Assembly: GCF_000519205.1 (NCBI RefSeq)
Contig: NZ_JAFB01000038.1
Location: 28,955-92,954 of the forward strand
DNA length: 64,000 bases
Direction: 5' to 3'
DNA from: Amycolatopsis taiwanensis DSM 45107
GTDB lineage: Bacteria > Actinomycetota > Actinomycetes > Mycobacteriales > Pseudonocardiaceae
Shown: positions 25,983 through 36,403 of the stretch, piece by piece
Layout of the letters: every line of letters begins with the position of its first letter
Numbering within the stretch: position 1 is the first letter of the stretch
The notes under the pieces: model-generated
What the model was told of the DNA's origin: nothing
The model's input: only the letters and a program-made list of their open reading frames with translations
Databases searched by the model: none
Made by a program: the position numbers and the translations under genes

Positions 25983-26810
25983 TCACATGTGGGTGCGGGC
26001 CGACCACAGTTCGGGAAAGACCGCTCGTGCCAGGCTCCGTTCCAGCCACCCGATGCCGGACGAGCCGCCGGTGCCCGGCTTTGCCCCCATCGCACGACGA
26101 ACCGCGCTCAGATGGTGGTAGCGCCACTCCCCGAACCGCTCGGCGACCTCGGCGAGGGCTTCGCCCAGCATTCTGAGGTGGTTGTCCGGGCCATCGTCGG
26201 AGTAGATCGCCACCCACGCGGCCTCGACGGCCGGGTGGGGCACGTGCTCGAGGGTGAAATCGCGGTCGAGCACGGCGCGCGGGATCTCGTGGCCGTGCGC
26301 GGCGAGCACGGCGACCGTGTCGTCCCAGATGCTCGGCTCTTCGAGCGAGCGCAGCAGCTCCCGGTGGGTGGCCACATCTCGCTTGAACAGACGGATCAGC
26401 GAAGCGGTCCTCAACCCCAGCCTGAATTCCAGCCGCCGGTACATCGCCGACTGCATGCCCGATGCGTCGCCCAGCTGCGCGCGGAAACGATTGAAGTCGG
26501 CCGGGGTCATCCAGCGCAGGCTCTGCCAGCTGGCGTCGAGGCCCTCCAGATGCAGCGCGGCGCGGCGCAGGGGCGCGAGCGACGACCAGATCTCACCGGC
26601 GCGCAACTGCCGCTGCGCCTCGCGGAGTTCGGAGTCGATGAGCCGGAAGTACAACTCCATGATCTGGCTGACCACCAGGAAGGACATCTCGCCGGGGTCA
26701 TCGGTGCGCGGTCGCTGAAGACTGTGCAGGGTTGTGGCCTCGACATAGCGGTCGTAGGGCACGCGCCCGTCGAAGTCGACGATCAGAGTGTCAACGCTCG
26801 GTTCGCTCAT
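25983..26810 (-). CDS. kynA: Tryptophan 2,3-dioxygenase
   Basis: 275 residues matching the haem-dependent family almost end to end: VPYDRYVEATTLHSLQRP (His and Tyr region), FLVVSQIMELYFRLI, FNRFRAQLGDASGMQSAMYRRLEF (Arg for the substrate carboxylate), and YHHLSAVRRAMGAKPGTGGSSG, with the haem-ligand His region and the GTGGSSG loop. It opens L-tryptophan to N-formylkynurenine, the first step of the kynurenine route. ATG 26810 follows GGAGGG at good spacing. The Lrp-type regulator is divergent. No kynureninase or formamidase is in the window. Confidence 0.93.
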   Translation of the reverse strand: MSEPSVDTLIVDFDGRVPYDRYVEATTLHSLQRPRTDDPGEMSFLVVSQIMELYFRLIDSELREAQRQLRAGEIWSSLAPLRRAALHLEGLDASWQSLRWMTPADFNRFRAQLGDASGMQSAMYRRLEFRLGLRTASLIRLFKRDVATHRELLRSLEEPSIWDDTVAVLAAHGHEIPRAVLDRDFTLEHVPHPAVEAAWVAIYSDDGPDNHLRMLGEALAEVAERFGEWRYHHLSAVRRAMGAKPGTGGSSGIGWLERSLARAVFPELWSARTHM

Positions 26811-26941
26811 AAGCACCCTCCGCAAGGATTATGCCCCGGTGAACAGGCGGACGGAATGCCATTTCAACGGCGATACCCGTGTTCAGCCGTGACTTCCTCC
26901 GCATATGCTGCGATCTACTTAACAAACGAGAGGACGTCCTG

Positions 26942-27379
26942 GTGGACGAGATGGACTGGGAGATCCTGCGGGAGCTCCAGGACAACGCGCGGTTGTCCTT
27001 CAACGAGTTGTCCCGGCGCGTGCACCTGTCGCCACCCGCCGTGGCAGAGCGCGTACGCCGGCTGGAGACGGCCGGCGTGATCACCGGCTACCACGCGGAA
27101 ATCGACGCAGAACGCGTCGGCTGGGGCGTGAACGCGTTCATTCGGATGTCGTGCTACGGGCAGCACTGCGTGCTGCGCGACCCGGAGGTGCCCGGCTGGC
27201 CCGAGATCCGCGAGATTCACCGGGTCACCGGCGACGCCTGCAGCATCCTCAAGGTGGCCGCCGAATCCATGGCGACGTTCGAGCGGCTGATCGACCGGCT
27301 CGCCCGTTACGGCCGCCCGTCCAGCACCATGATCCTGTCCACCCCGCTCCCCCGGCACGCCCTGGCTCGCGGCGAGTGA
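26942..27379 (+). CDS. Lrp/AsnC-family regulator divergent from kynA
   Basis: 145 residues. The N-terminal winged helix is MDWEILRELQDNARLSFNELSRRVHLSPPAVAERVRRLETAGVITGYHAEID, followed by a RAM effector domain (VNAFIRMSCYG, REIHRVTGDACSILKVAAESM) with the conserved Gly-Asp turn. GTG 26942 has GAGAGGA upstream; GTG 26879, 63 bp higher, adds residues unlike the family. Head-to-head placement with kynA suggests it senses tryptophan or another amino acid and controls the dioxygenase. Confidence 0.9.
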   Translation: MDEMDWEILRELQDNARLSFNELSRRVHLSPPAVAERVRRLETAGVITGYHAEIDAERVGWGVNAFIRMSCYGQHCVLRDPEVPGWPEIREIHRVTGDACSILKVAAESMATFERLIDRLARYGRPSSTMILSTPLPRHALARGE

Positions 27380-27639
27380 AGCGGTACCAGCAGAACATGA
27401 TCCCACCTTGGGAAAATGCGACATTTGACGTATCCAAGACGCGACAGTAAACCTCGGCGCTTGCTCCAAAACTCGAGGGAGTATTGAATTCGTTGTGTCC
27501 CAGCGATCTCGTGTCTATCGGCAGTGACGCAGATGGGTGGATCGGTTTTTCCGCATTGCCCACGCTGTTGGAGTCGGCTTACTGTGGCGTGGTTGTCGTG
27601 CGTGCGTGAGATCACTATCTCAAGGCCGAGGAGATGATC

Positions 27640-28521
27640 ATGCCATTCCGCATCCAGCCGCATGTCCGCCTGCACGAGTGGGTTGCCGACGAGCTGGGAT
27701 TCTTCGGTGCCGAGGGGTTGGACTACGAGTTCGACCCGGACGGGTTCGCGGGGAGTTCGGCCGAGGCGTCGATCACGTCGGCGGCGGACGTGCCGGCGCA
27801 GATCAGGAGCGGGGCATTCGAGGACATGCAGCAGGGCCGGAGTTCCGATGTGTCGTGTGCCTGCCACTGGGCGGTGAACGCGGCGTCGGCCGGGAACCAT
27901 GGCAGGATGTACGGGAAGGCATACTCCGTTTGTCCTTCGGGAATCTTTGTCGCGCCGGAGTCGGACCTGCACCGGCCGAACGATCTTGCCGGGGTGGACG
28001 TGGGCGTGGGCTACCACTCCGGTAGTCATTACTCCGCGCTACAGGCACTCGAAGCCTTCCTCGACACCGACCGTATCCGGCTCAGTTTCGTCGGGCGCCC
28101 CTTCGACCGGGCGCGGTTGCTGGTCGATCGCCGGATTCCCGCGGTGAACGCGTGGGGGGCCATGTACTACTTGTTGGAGCAACTCGGTTTCCGCAAGCTG
28201 GTCGACACGACGTTCATCATGGGCTTCCTGGTCTCCGCGACGTCGGCCGCCGAGGATGTCGAGCGTTACTTCCGCGCACTGCTGCGGGCACAGCAGGAGA
28301 TCGACATGGACCCGCACCGGCACACCCACTACTGGGACCGGGAGCTCCCCGACGCTCTGTCCGAACTTGTCGACGTGCGGCGGTTCGGGCCGGGCGAGCG
28401 GATTGTTCCACAGCCCTATACCAGGGAGATGTTCGAGCGCACGCACCACTGGATGCGCGGCTGGCAGTTGGTGGATGTCGGTGAGGCCCAGCGCACGTAC
28501 GAGGAGGCCGTGCTCGCCTGA
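27640..28521 (+). CDS. NMT1/THI5/SsuA-like binding-protein-fold protein without export signal
   Basis: 293 residues in the type II periplasmic-binding fold (LADELGFFGAEGLDYEF-like opening, FVAPESDLHRPNDLAGVDVGVGYHSGSHYSALQALEAFL, VNAWGAMYYLLEQLGFRKLVDTTFIMGF). Unlike transport receptors it lacks any signal peptide or lipobox and starts directly in the fold. ATG 27640 was chosen over ATG 27634 because GAGGAG then sits at proper spacing. Residues 73-76 read CACH and are unusual for a receptor. Soluble members of this fold include Thi5 and dihydroxyphthalate decarboxylase, so an enzyme role is possible. No permease or ATPase gene is adjacent. Function unknown. Confidence 0.7.
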   Translation: MPFRIQPHVRLHEWVADELGFFGAEGLDYEFDPDGFAGSSAEASITSAADVPAQIRSGAFEDMQQGRSSDVSCACHWAVNAASAGNHGRMYGKAYSVCPSGIFVAPESDLHRPNDLAGVDVGVGYHSGSHYSALQALEAFLDTDRIRLSFVGRPFDRARLLVDRRIPAVNAWGAMYYLLEQLGFRKLVDTTFIMGFLVSATSAAEDVERYFRALLRAQQEIDMDPHRHTHYWDRELPDALSELVDVRRFGPGERIVPQPYTREMFERTHHWMRGWQLVDVGEAQRTYEEAVLA

Positions 28522-28627
28522 CACTGTCCATTGTGGTCGGCGCTGGACGACGCCGTGGACCGTCCGCAACAGACAGACAGGTCAACCCGGCCGTCACGAG
28601 AGGTCCCTCTGCCGGGACCGGGTCGGC

Positions 28628-29377
28628 TCACTCGGTGAGGAACCGGCCGAGCGCGGCCACGCCGATGACCGCGATCACCACGCGCAGCGCGGTCGGCGGG
28701 AGTTTACGCCCGATCTTGGCGCCGACCAGGGCACCGAACGTGGAACTGACCGCGAGGACCGCGACCACCGGCCAGTTGATCGGTGCGATGACCGCATAGA
28801 TCGCGCCGGCCACGAGGTTGACCACGGCGGCCAGCGCGTTCTTGAAAGCGTTCAGCCGCTGTAACGAGTCAGCCAACAGCAACCCCATCACACCGATCAG
28901 CAGGACGCCCTGCGCGGCGGTGAAATACCCGCCATACACCCCGATGAGAAAGATGAGCACATACAGCAGTGGTGCCGAATGTGGCGCGCCGGTACGAGGA
29001 CGTATCCGCTTGACCAACAAGGGCTGGGCCACGACGAGCACGACCGCGATCCCGATCAACGCCGGCACGACGACCTCGAACGCACCATGCGGCAACAAAA
29101 GGAGAAGCATCGCACCGCCGACGGCACCGAGCATGGACGCCGTCGCGTAACGGATCAGCCGGTCGCGCTGTCCGTGAAGCTCATGGCGGTACCCGTACGC
29201 GCCGGCGATCGTGCCGCTGATCAGCCCTACCGCGTTCGACGTCGTCGCAGTCACCGGTGGATAGCCAAGCGCCACGAGCACCGGGAAGGTCACCAGGGTG
29301 CCCGAGCCGACGACCGTGTTGATCGTGCCGGCCCACAGCCCGGCGAGCGTGATCAGCACACCCTGCCACCAAGTCAT
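28628..29377 (-). CDS. TauE/SafE-family sulfite/organosulfur permease
   Basis: 249 residues with eight membrane helices in two repeats. The family signatures are AGLWAGTINTVVGSGTLVTFPVLVALGYPP near the N-terminus and LIFLIGVYGGYFTAAQGVLLIGVMG in the second half. These proteins carry sulfite, sulfoacetate or similar anions across the cell membrane. ATG 29377 begins the first helix, although no ribosome site stands out and a GTG upstream is possible. It is a single gene, with no sulfur-metabolism neighbours to name the anion. Confidence 0.88.
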   Translation of the reverse strand: MTWWQGVLITLAGLWAGTINTVVGSGTLVTFPVLVALGYPPVTATTSNAVGLISGTIAGAYGYRHELHGQRDRLIRYATASMLGAVGGAMLLLLLPHGAFEVVVPALIGIAVVLVVAQPLLVKRIRPRTGAPHSAPLLYVLIFLIGVYGGYFTAAQGVLLIGVMGLLLADSLQRLNAFKNALAAVVNLVAGAIYAVIAPINWPVVAVLAVSSTFGALVGAKIGRKLPPTALRVVIAVIGVAALGRFLTE

Positions 29378-29558
29378 GACGGCAACACTACGAACGGTTG
29401 AGCAATCAGCCACCATGACGCTCGTCACCAGGACAGGGCGCCGTCACGGACTATTTGTCCCGATCTCCCAGACGCGCACCCCGCCCGGTGTCCGGAACCC
29501 GAACCGACAATGGCTATGGCACTGCCGCCCCAGCCTCAGCGAGTCCACTGTGGATCAG

Positions 29559-31718
<2,160 letters not shown>

Positions 31719-31830
31719 GACACCAGGGTAAGCGCGCCCACCGACATTTTCGCGGGCCGGGCCGAAGACCTCCGGAAGCCGGCGGCGGCTCTCCGGCCGC
31801 GAATCCGATTATGAAGGTTGCGGCGGAGAG

Positions 31831-32112
31831 CTAGACGGCCTCTCGGTCCAGGGCGTGGTACTCGCGGCGGTAGTGCTGTCGCGTGGACGCACCCAGGCAT
31901 GCCTCGCAGGGCATCCCGGCGATGCGGTTCAGGACCTCGGCGTCCCCCGGCACGATCGCCTCACCGCACAAGGCACGCAACTGATGGGGAATCGGCCCGG
32001 CATCCGGGATCGGCACGATGTGGCAGACCCTTCTGCGCTCGCCGACGACCCCGCGACGCAGGCGGACGACCGCCATCACTTCGGCCGTCTCGGCGTACAC
32101 CAGGTTCCCCAT
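31831..32112 (-). CDS. Small Cys-containing hypothetical protein
   Basis: 93 residues starting MGNLVYAETAEVMAVVRLRRGV, with cysteines in RRVCHIVPI, RALCGEAIV and MPCEACLG. The set CH...C...CxxC could bind zinc, though no known domain is recognised. Composition and codon bias fit a real gene, and no better frame competes. ATG 32112 is followed at once by the conserved-looking core; the ribosome site is poor. Function unknown. Confidence 0.55.
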   Translation of the reverse strand: MGNLVYAETAEVMAVVRLRRGVVGERRRVCHIVPIPDAGPIPHQLRALCGEAIVPGDAEVLNRIAGMPCEACLGASTRQHYRREYHALDREAV

Positions 32113-32279
32113 GGCTCGGAACTCTAAAGCGGAATAATCGCGAAGGCTTCGTGCCGAGGACCCAACGATCACCCACCCCGCTGGTGCGCGAGACCAAAAT
32201 AATCAAAATAATGATCAACCGGCGCCGGAATGACCCTGACCTGCGTGAATCCGCCCGTGCAGCTGCATGTGCAGGACGC

Positions 32280-33545
32280 TCAGGACGATTTCCGCACCAG
32301 CACGGCCGAGCCGAGCCGGTGGCACAGTTTCAGGGCGAGTTCGAGGTCCAGCCGGTTGTCGGCGACCGGCCGGCCGAGCGTCTCCTCAGCCTTGCGTACC
32401 CGGTACTGCACCGAGTTCTTGTGCATCATCAGTTGCGCCGCCGAGGCCGTGTAGCTCCCGCCGGCGGCCAGGAAGACGCGCAGCGTGTCGCGCAGGCGTT
32501 CGTGCTGCTCGTCGTCGATGGCCAGGGGACCGAGCGTGTCGGCCACCCACTGCCGCGCCGCGCCAAGGTCGGCCGCCATCAACGCCAGCGCGCCCACGTC
32601 CCGGAAGGTCAGCGCACGGTCGCAGTGCTCGCCCGCGGCCAGCGCCAGGGCGCGCACCCGCTGGGCCTGGTTGTGGCTGCGCCGGAAACCCTCCACGCCC
32701 GGCCCCGGCTCGCCCAGCACCAGCCGGATGCCGGGCTCGGCCGCCCCGAGGACCCGCTCGACCTGCTTTTCGTCCGGCAGTTCGGGCACCTCGAGCGGGA
32801 ACCACACCCACGCGCACAACTCGTCGTTGGGCACGAACAGCGGCGGCCCCAGGGCGCCGGCGCACGCGCCGATCTCGGTCGCCACCGCCTCCAGCCGGGA
32901 CAACGCGTTGCCCTCAACGGAGTCCGGCGCGCACCAGACGATCATCGCGACATGGACGCCCCGCAGCCGGTAGCCGAGGTCGAGCTCGGCCGCGTCGAGG
33001 TCGGTGGCGTCGCCCGCGAGCAACGCGCGCACCCGCGCGGCGCGGGCCGTGCTGCGGTTGAGCAGCCAGCGGTCCCGCTCCTCCTGATAGGCCGACACCA
33101 CCTGCTGGATGACCCGGTCGATGAAGGCGAAGGTGACGGTGAGCGTACGGCTCATCACGGCCGCCATCATCTCCGTGCCGGTGACCTCCTTGCCGATCAC
33201 CGCCACGCCGTGCTCGAGAATCGCGCTCACGGCCAGGTAATACGCGCGGATCAGGTCGATCACCGGGGTGCCGCGCTGCGCCAGCCGGCGGGCGTACTCC
33301 ATCGCAGCCGCCGGAGCCTCCACTCGGGTCGGGTCGATGTCGTGCTGGAAGATCTGCAATGCGGTCTCGATGTTCTGGTACAGGCTCGCCGAAAGCAGCC
33401 CGACCACGCTCTCCTCGTCCCGCACCAGATGCGGCAGTTCGCGCGCATACAGGTCGATCATCTCGGCCGTCAGGTCCTCGGCGCGATCCCGCACTATCGC
33501 GGCGATCCGGCCCATCTGGTCGATCACGACGTCCTTCTCCACCAC
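32280..33545 (-). CDS. PucR/CdaR-type transcriptional regulator
   Basis: 421 residues. An N-terminal all-helical sensor region (to about 165) leads to a GGDEF-like middle domain (about 170-300). The C-terminal PucR helix-turn-helix is LRDTLRVFLAAGGSYTASAAQLMMHKNSVQYRVRKAEETLGRPV, typical of the family. GTG 33545 lies back to back with the DUF402-like gene (59 bp gap), which is a candidate target. PucR-type regulators answer to purine or amino-acid breakdown intermediates; the ligand here is unknown. Confidence 0.88.
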   Translation of the reverse strand: MVEKDVVIDQMGRIAAIVRDRAEDLTAEMIDLYARELPHLVRDEESVVGLLSASLYQNIETALQIFQHDIDPTRVEAPAAAMEYARRLAQRGTPVIDLIRAYYLAVSAILEHGVAVIGKEVTGTEMMAAVMSRTLTVTFAFIDRVIQQVVSAYQEERDRWLLNRSTARAARVRALLAGDATDLDAAELDLGYRLRGVHVAMIVWCAPDSVEGNALSRLEAVATEIGACAGALGPPLFVPNDELCAWVWFPLEVPELPDEKQVERVLGAAEPGIRLVLGEPGPGVEGFRRSHNQAQRVRALALAAGEHCDRALTFRDVGALALMAADLGAARQWVADTLGPLAIDDEQHERLRDTLRVFLAAGGSYTASAAQLMMHKNSVQYRVRKAEETLGRPVADNRLDLELALKLCHRLGSAVLVRKSS

Positions 33546-33604
33546 AAGATCACCCTACCGTCGCAGTACTGGCTTTCGCGGCGCCAAGCAGGAGAATCTC
33601 TGCT

Positions 33605-34120
33605 ATGGAACCGATCCACCCGCCGAAGATCGAAATCTTCGACCTCGCCGCCGGGGTCAACACCGATCCCAAGGGGATCGAGCGCGAGGTCGAGCAGTAC
33701 CGCGTAGCGGAGTTCGGCCTCTACCTCGCGCGCCCCGCGCCCGGGCGCAAGCAGTTCGACTATCTCGAATCCTGGCTCCTGCCCGGGCTCGGCCTGCGGC
33801 TGACCGACTTCTGGTTCACCCCGGGACACGAGCGGGACCAGGACGTCTACTTCGACGTGGTGACCATCGACACCGGCGCGCGGGTGTGGCGGACCACCGA
33901 CCTGTATCTGGACCTGGTCCTGCGGGAGGGGCGCGGGCTGGAGGTGCTGGACACCGACGAGTTGCTGGCCGCGACCTCGGCCGGGCTCCTGTCCCCGGCC
34001 GAGGCACACCGGGCGCTGGAGATCGTTTACCGCACGGTCGCCGGCCTCGCCGCCCACGGATACCGGCTGGACGACTGGCTTTCCAGCATGGACATCGAGC
34101 TGAGCTGGAAGCGCCGCTGA
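33605..34120 (+). CDS. DUF402-like protein
   Basis: 171 residues. The core has the DUF402-type series of beta strands and conserved aromatic and acidic residues (LTDFWFTPGHERDQDVYFDVVTIDTGARVWRTTDLYLDLVLREGRGLEVLDTDELLAA). This fold is found in nucleoside-phosphate and diphosphate hydrolases. ATG 33605 follows AGGAGA. It is divergent from the PucR-type regulator. A hydrolase role is inference from the fold; the substrate is unknown. Confidence 0.72.
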   Translation: MEPIHPPKIEIFDLAAGVNTDPKGIEREVEQYRVAEFGLYLARPAPGRKQFDYLESWLLPGLGLRLTDFWFTPGHERDQDVYFDVVTIDTGARVWRTTDLYLDLVLREGRGLEVLDTDELLAATSAGLLSPAEAHRALEIVYRTVAGLAAHGYRLDDWLSSMDIELSWKRR

Positions 34121-34364
34121 TCGTCCCACCGGCGCGCGGTCCGTGCACCGGTCGGACGTCCGGAGTCCGGCCGCCGCCGGGATGCTCGATCGCGCCGCGA
34201 GAAAGCCGCGAGAAAGACGAAAACGGCGTGAACCAAATGGCGTCCGGGTGCGTCGAACTGGCAGCTCTGGCGAAACAGCCGGTGTTCACGCGGGCCGCCG
34301 CGACAGCGCGGATGCCCGCGATGAGCGGCCGGCACGACCGTTTCGGCGGCGAGCCAGGTTTCCT

Positions 34365-34408
34365 GGCCGCTGGTCGGCATCGACTTGGGGGTATGCCGAC
34401 CAGCGGCC
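34365..34408. repeat. Perfect 16-bp inverted repeat
   Basis: GGCCGCTGGTCGGCAT (34365-34380) and its exact complement (34393-34408) flank a 12-nt loop. It lies between convergent genes (stops at 34120 and 34797), but has no T-run and so is not a classical terminator. Confidence 0.8.
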
Positions 34409-34426
34409 GGGCCTTCCGGAGGGCAC

Positions 34427-34469
34427 GAGTGGCCCGTTCATGCCGTATTTCGGGAGTAACGGGTCACTC
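34427..34469. repeat. Second inverted repeat, arms GAGTGRCCCGTT
   Basis: GAGTGGCCCGTT (34427-34438) pairs with AACGGGTCACTC (34458-34469) in 11 of 12 positions over a 19-nt loop, and each arm is next to a CATG. It begins 18 bp after the first inverted repeat. The rest of 34121-34626 shows no gene. Confidence 0.7.
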
Positions 34470-34627
34470 ATGCGGTCACCGGGTTGACGAGGCCCTGTGC
34501 GCGCCGGCCGGTGCACGCGTGGCTGCCCGGCCGCCAGACATCGTGCAGCTGCCGGACGTTGTCCTGCCTGGGTGGTCGAGCGACACTCGCGGGCCGCGGC
34601 AAGGCCGGAGACCGGTGCGCCCAGCCT

Positions 34628-34774
34628 CCCGAACCAGGAAGATGGTCGCCCGAACCAGGAAGCTGGCCGCCTGAACCGGGAAGATGGCCGCCTGAAGCCG
34701 GAACTCGGCTGTCTGGGGCGGGGACACGCGCGCCTGGATCGGGGACACGGGTGGTTGGGGCGGGGACACGGCGT
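34628..34774. repeat. Seven tandem 21-bp repeats (minisatellite)
   Basis: Seven units of exactly 21 bp run end to end, from CCCGAACCAGGAAGATGGTCG to GTTGGGGCGGGGACACGGCGT. They fall into two subtypes (GAAGATGG-type units 1-4 and GGGGACACG-type units 5-7). The 21-bp period keeps frames open and produces seven-residue pseudo-repeats in several frames, but no start or ribosome site supports a gene. It lies 23 bp after the coaE stop. Confidence 0.8.
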
Positions 34775-34796
34775 GGTGTGGGCGGGTGTGGGCGGG

Positions 34797-35987
34797 TCAG
34801 GCGAGGGGGCCGGGCGACCAGCCGGTCTCGGCCGCCCAGGTCTCCGCGCGGGCGAAGGCGGCGTTGACCCAGCCCTGTTTCTCCTCGGCGTAGCCGTCGG
34901 TCGTTTCGTGTTCTTCGGCGAGCCGGTACTTGACGGCGGCATAGGCGTCGCATTCGGCGGGATGGGCGCGGAGGAACTCGGCGAACAGCAGCGCCAGGCG
35001 CCAGGCCGGGGTGGCCGGCGACCGCACATGCAGGTTCACCGGGCGCTGCGGGTCGGCGCCGAAATGGAACCGCTTCGGCCAGACCTCCGCACCGCTGTCG
35101 ACCGGGTCGTCCCACCACTGGCCCTCGGCCCGCACGAACCCGGCGTCGGACAGCTCTTCCGCGAAGCCGTCCGCATCGTCCAATGTAGACACGGTGAGCT
35201 GAAGGTCGAGCACGTCCTTCGCCGGCAGGCCGGGCACGGACGTCGATCCGATGTGGTCGGCACGCAACACCCGCTCCCCCACCACGCGACGGATACGGGC
35301 CAGCGCCCGCGCGGCCTGTGCGGGCCACGTCGGGTCGTAGGGCACCAGACGGGGCCGCATCGGGGCGCGTGGGTGCCGCAGCCGGACGTTGGCCTCGAAC
35401 GGCTTCAGCCGCTCGGCCCAGAGCCGGTCCACCTCACCCAGCACATCGTCCGTGGCACCGGAATTGTCGAGCCAGACGTCCGCCACGGCCCGGCGCTCGG
35501 CCTCGTCGACCTGCGCGGCGATCCGGGCGCGGGCGTCCTGCTCGGTCATCCCGCGCGTCTCGACCAGGCGCCGCACCCGCGTCTGTTCCGGCGCGTCGAC
35601 CACGATGACCAGGTGATAGTTCGGGGCAAGGCCGTTCTCAACGAGCAGCGGAACGTCGTGCACCACGATCGAGCCGGGCGCGGCGCCCGCCATCAACTCG
35701 GCCGTGCGGGCGCCGATCAGCGGGTGCACGATCGCGTTCAGGCGACTACGCGCCGTCTCGTCGCTGAAGGCCTTTGCCGCCAACGCCGGCCGGTTCAGTG
35801 CGCCGTCGGCGTCGAGGATGTCCGTGCCGAAGGCCGCCACCAGTTCGTTCAGTCCCTGGGTGCCCGGCTCCACCACCTCGCGGGCGATCGCGTCGGAGTC
35901 GATGACGACGGCGCCGTGCACGGCCAACCGGGTCGCGACCGTCGACTTACCCGCTCCGATTCCGCCTGTGAGACCCACCCGCAGCAT
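34797..35987 (-). CDS. coaE: Dephospho-CoA kinase fused to a GrpB domain
   Basis: 396 residues. Residues 1-200 are the kinase that phosphorylates dephospho-CoA, the last step of coenzyme A synthesis: P-loop LTGGIGAGKSTVA, DSDAIAREVV, VHDVPLLVENGL, and the lid R-x-x-x-R residues. Residues about 215-396 are a GrpB/nucleotidyltransferase-like domain (LVPYDPTWPAQAARAL, HIGSTSVPGLPAKDVLDLQLTV). The two-domain form is standard in actinomycetes, where the second part aids folding or stability. ATG 35987 is preferred to TTG 35999 by family alignment. Confidence 0.93.
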   Translation of the reverse strand: MLRVGLTGGIGAGKSTVATRLAVHGAVVIDSDAIAREVVEPGTQGLNELVAAFGTDILDADGALNRPALAAKAFSDETARSRLNAIVHPLIGARTAELMAGAAPGSIVVHDVPLLVENGLAPNYHLVIVVDAPEQTRVRRLVETRGMTEQDARARIAAQVDEAERRAVADVWLDNSGATDDVLGEVDRLWAERLKPFEANVRLRHPRAPMRPRLVPYDPTWPAQAARALARIRRVVGERVLRADHIGSTSVPGLPAKDVLDLQLTVSTLDDADGFAEELSDAGFVRAEGQWWDDPVDSGAEVWPKRFHFGADPQRPVNLHVRSPATPAWRLALLFAEFLRAHPAECDAYAAVKYRLAEEHETTDGYAEEKQGWVNAAFARAETWAAETGWSPGPLA

Positions 35988-36128
35988 GCCCGCATTCAAC
36001 TACGTGTCGTTCGGGCCATCGCCGCCGGGCCGTGATGTAACCGATACGGGGACACGCCGACTCTTTCCGGTGGTCCCGGGTGTCCATTGCATACGGTGCG
36101 CGCGGGAAGTCGCGCACACGGAGGAAAG

Positions 36129-36341
36129 ATGCGAGCCAGCAAGCACGCCGGGAAGCACCGGCTCGGCACACCGGGGCTGGTGCATTGCCTGACGTATCGA
36201 CCCGTCGCGCTCGCGTTGGAGGAATACCGGCGCACCTGGTTGAGCGCGCTGCTGGTCCCCGCCAAGCACAGCCTGGCCGGACTCCGCCGCAAGGCGGCCG
36301 CCGCGGCGGCCGAGCGCGCCTGGGTGCCGGCGACCACCTGA
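36129..36341 (+). CDS. Small basic hypothetical protein
   Basis: 70 residues, MRASKHAGKHRLGTPGLVHC then LTYRPVALALEEYRRTWLSALLVPAKHSLAGLRRKAAAAAAERAW. ATG 36129 has a strong GGAGGAAAG ribosome site at good spacing, which is the main reason to call it. Basic and Ala-rich, probably mostly helical, no membrane segment, no recognised domain. It is convergent with the LCP gene. Confidence 0.5.
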   Translation: MRASKHAGKHRLGTPGLVHCLTYRPVALALEEYRRTWLSALLVPAKHSLAGLRRKAAAAAAERAWVPATT

Positions 36342-36403
36342 CCGTCCGCTGGGTGGACGACGGGCCCGCACCGCGACGCAAGCCACTTCGACACAGTCTC
36401 GAG

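Noticed and set aside
34468..34769. Heptad-repeat protein encoded by the 21-bp repeats
   Set aside because: Several frames on both strands are open and all give seven-residue repeats because of the 21-bp period; no ribosome site marks any one of them.
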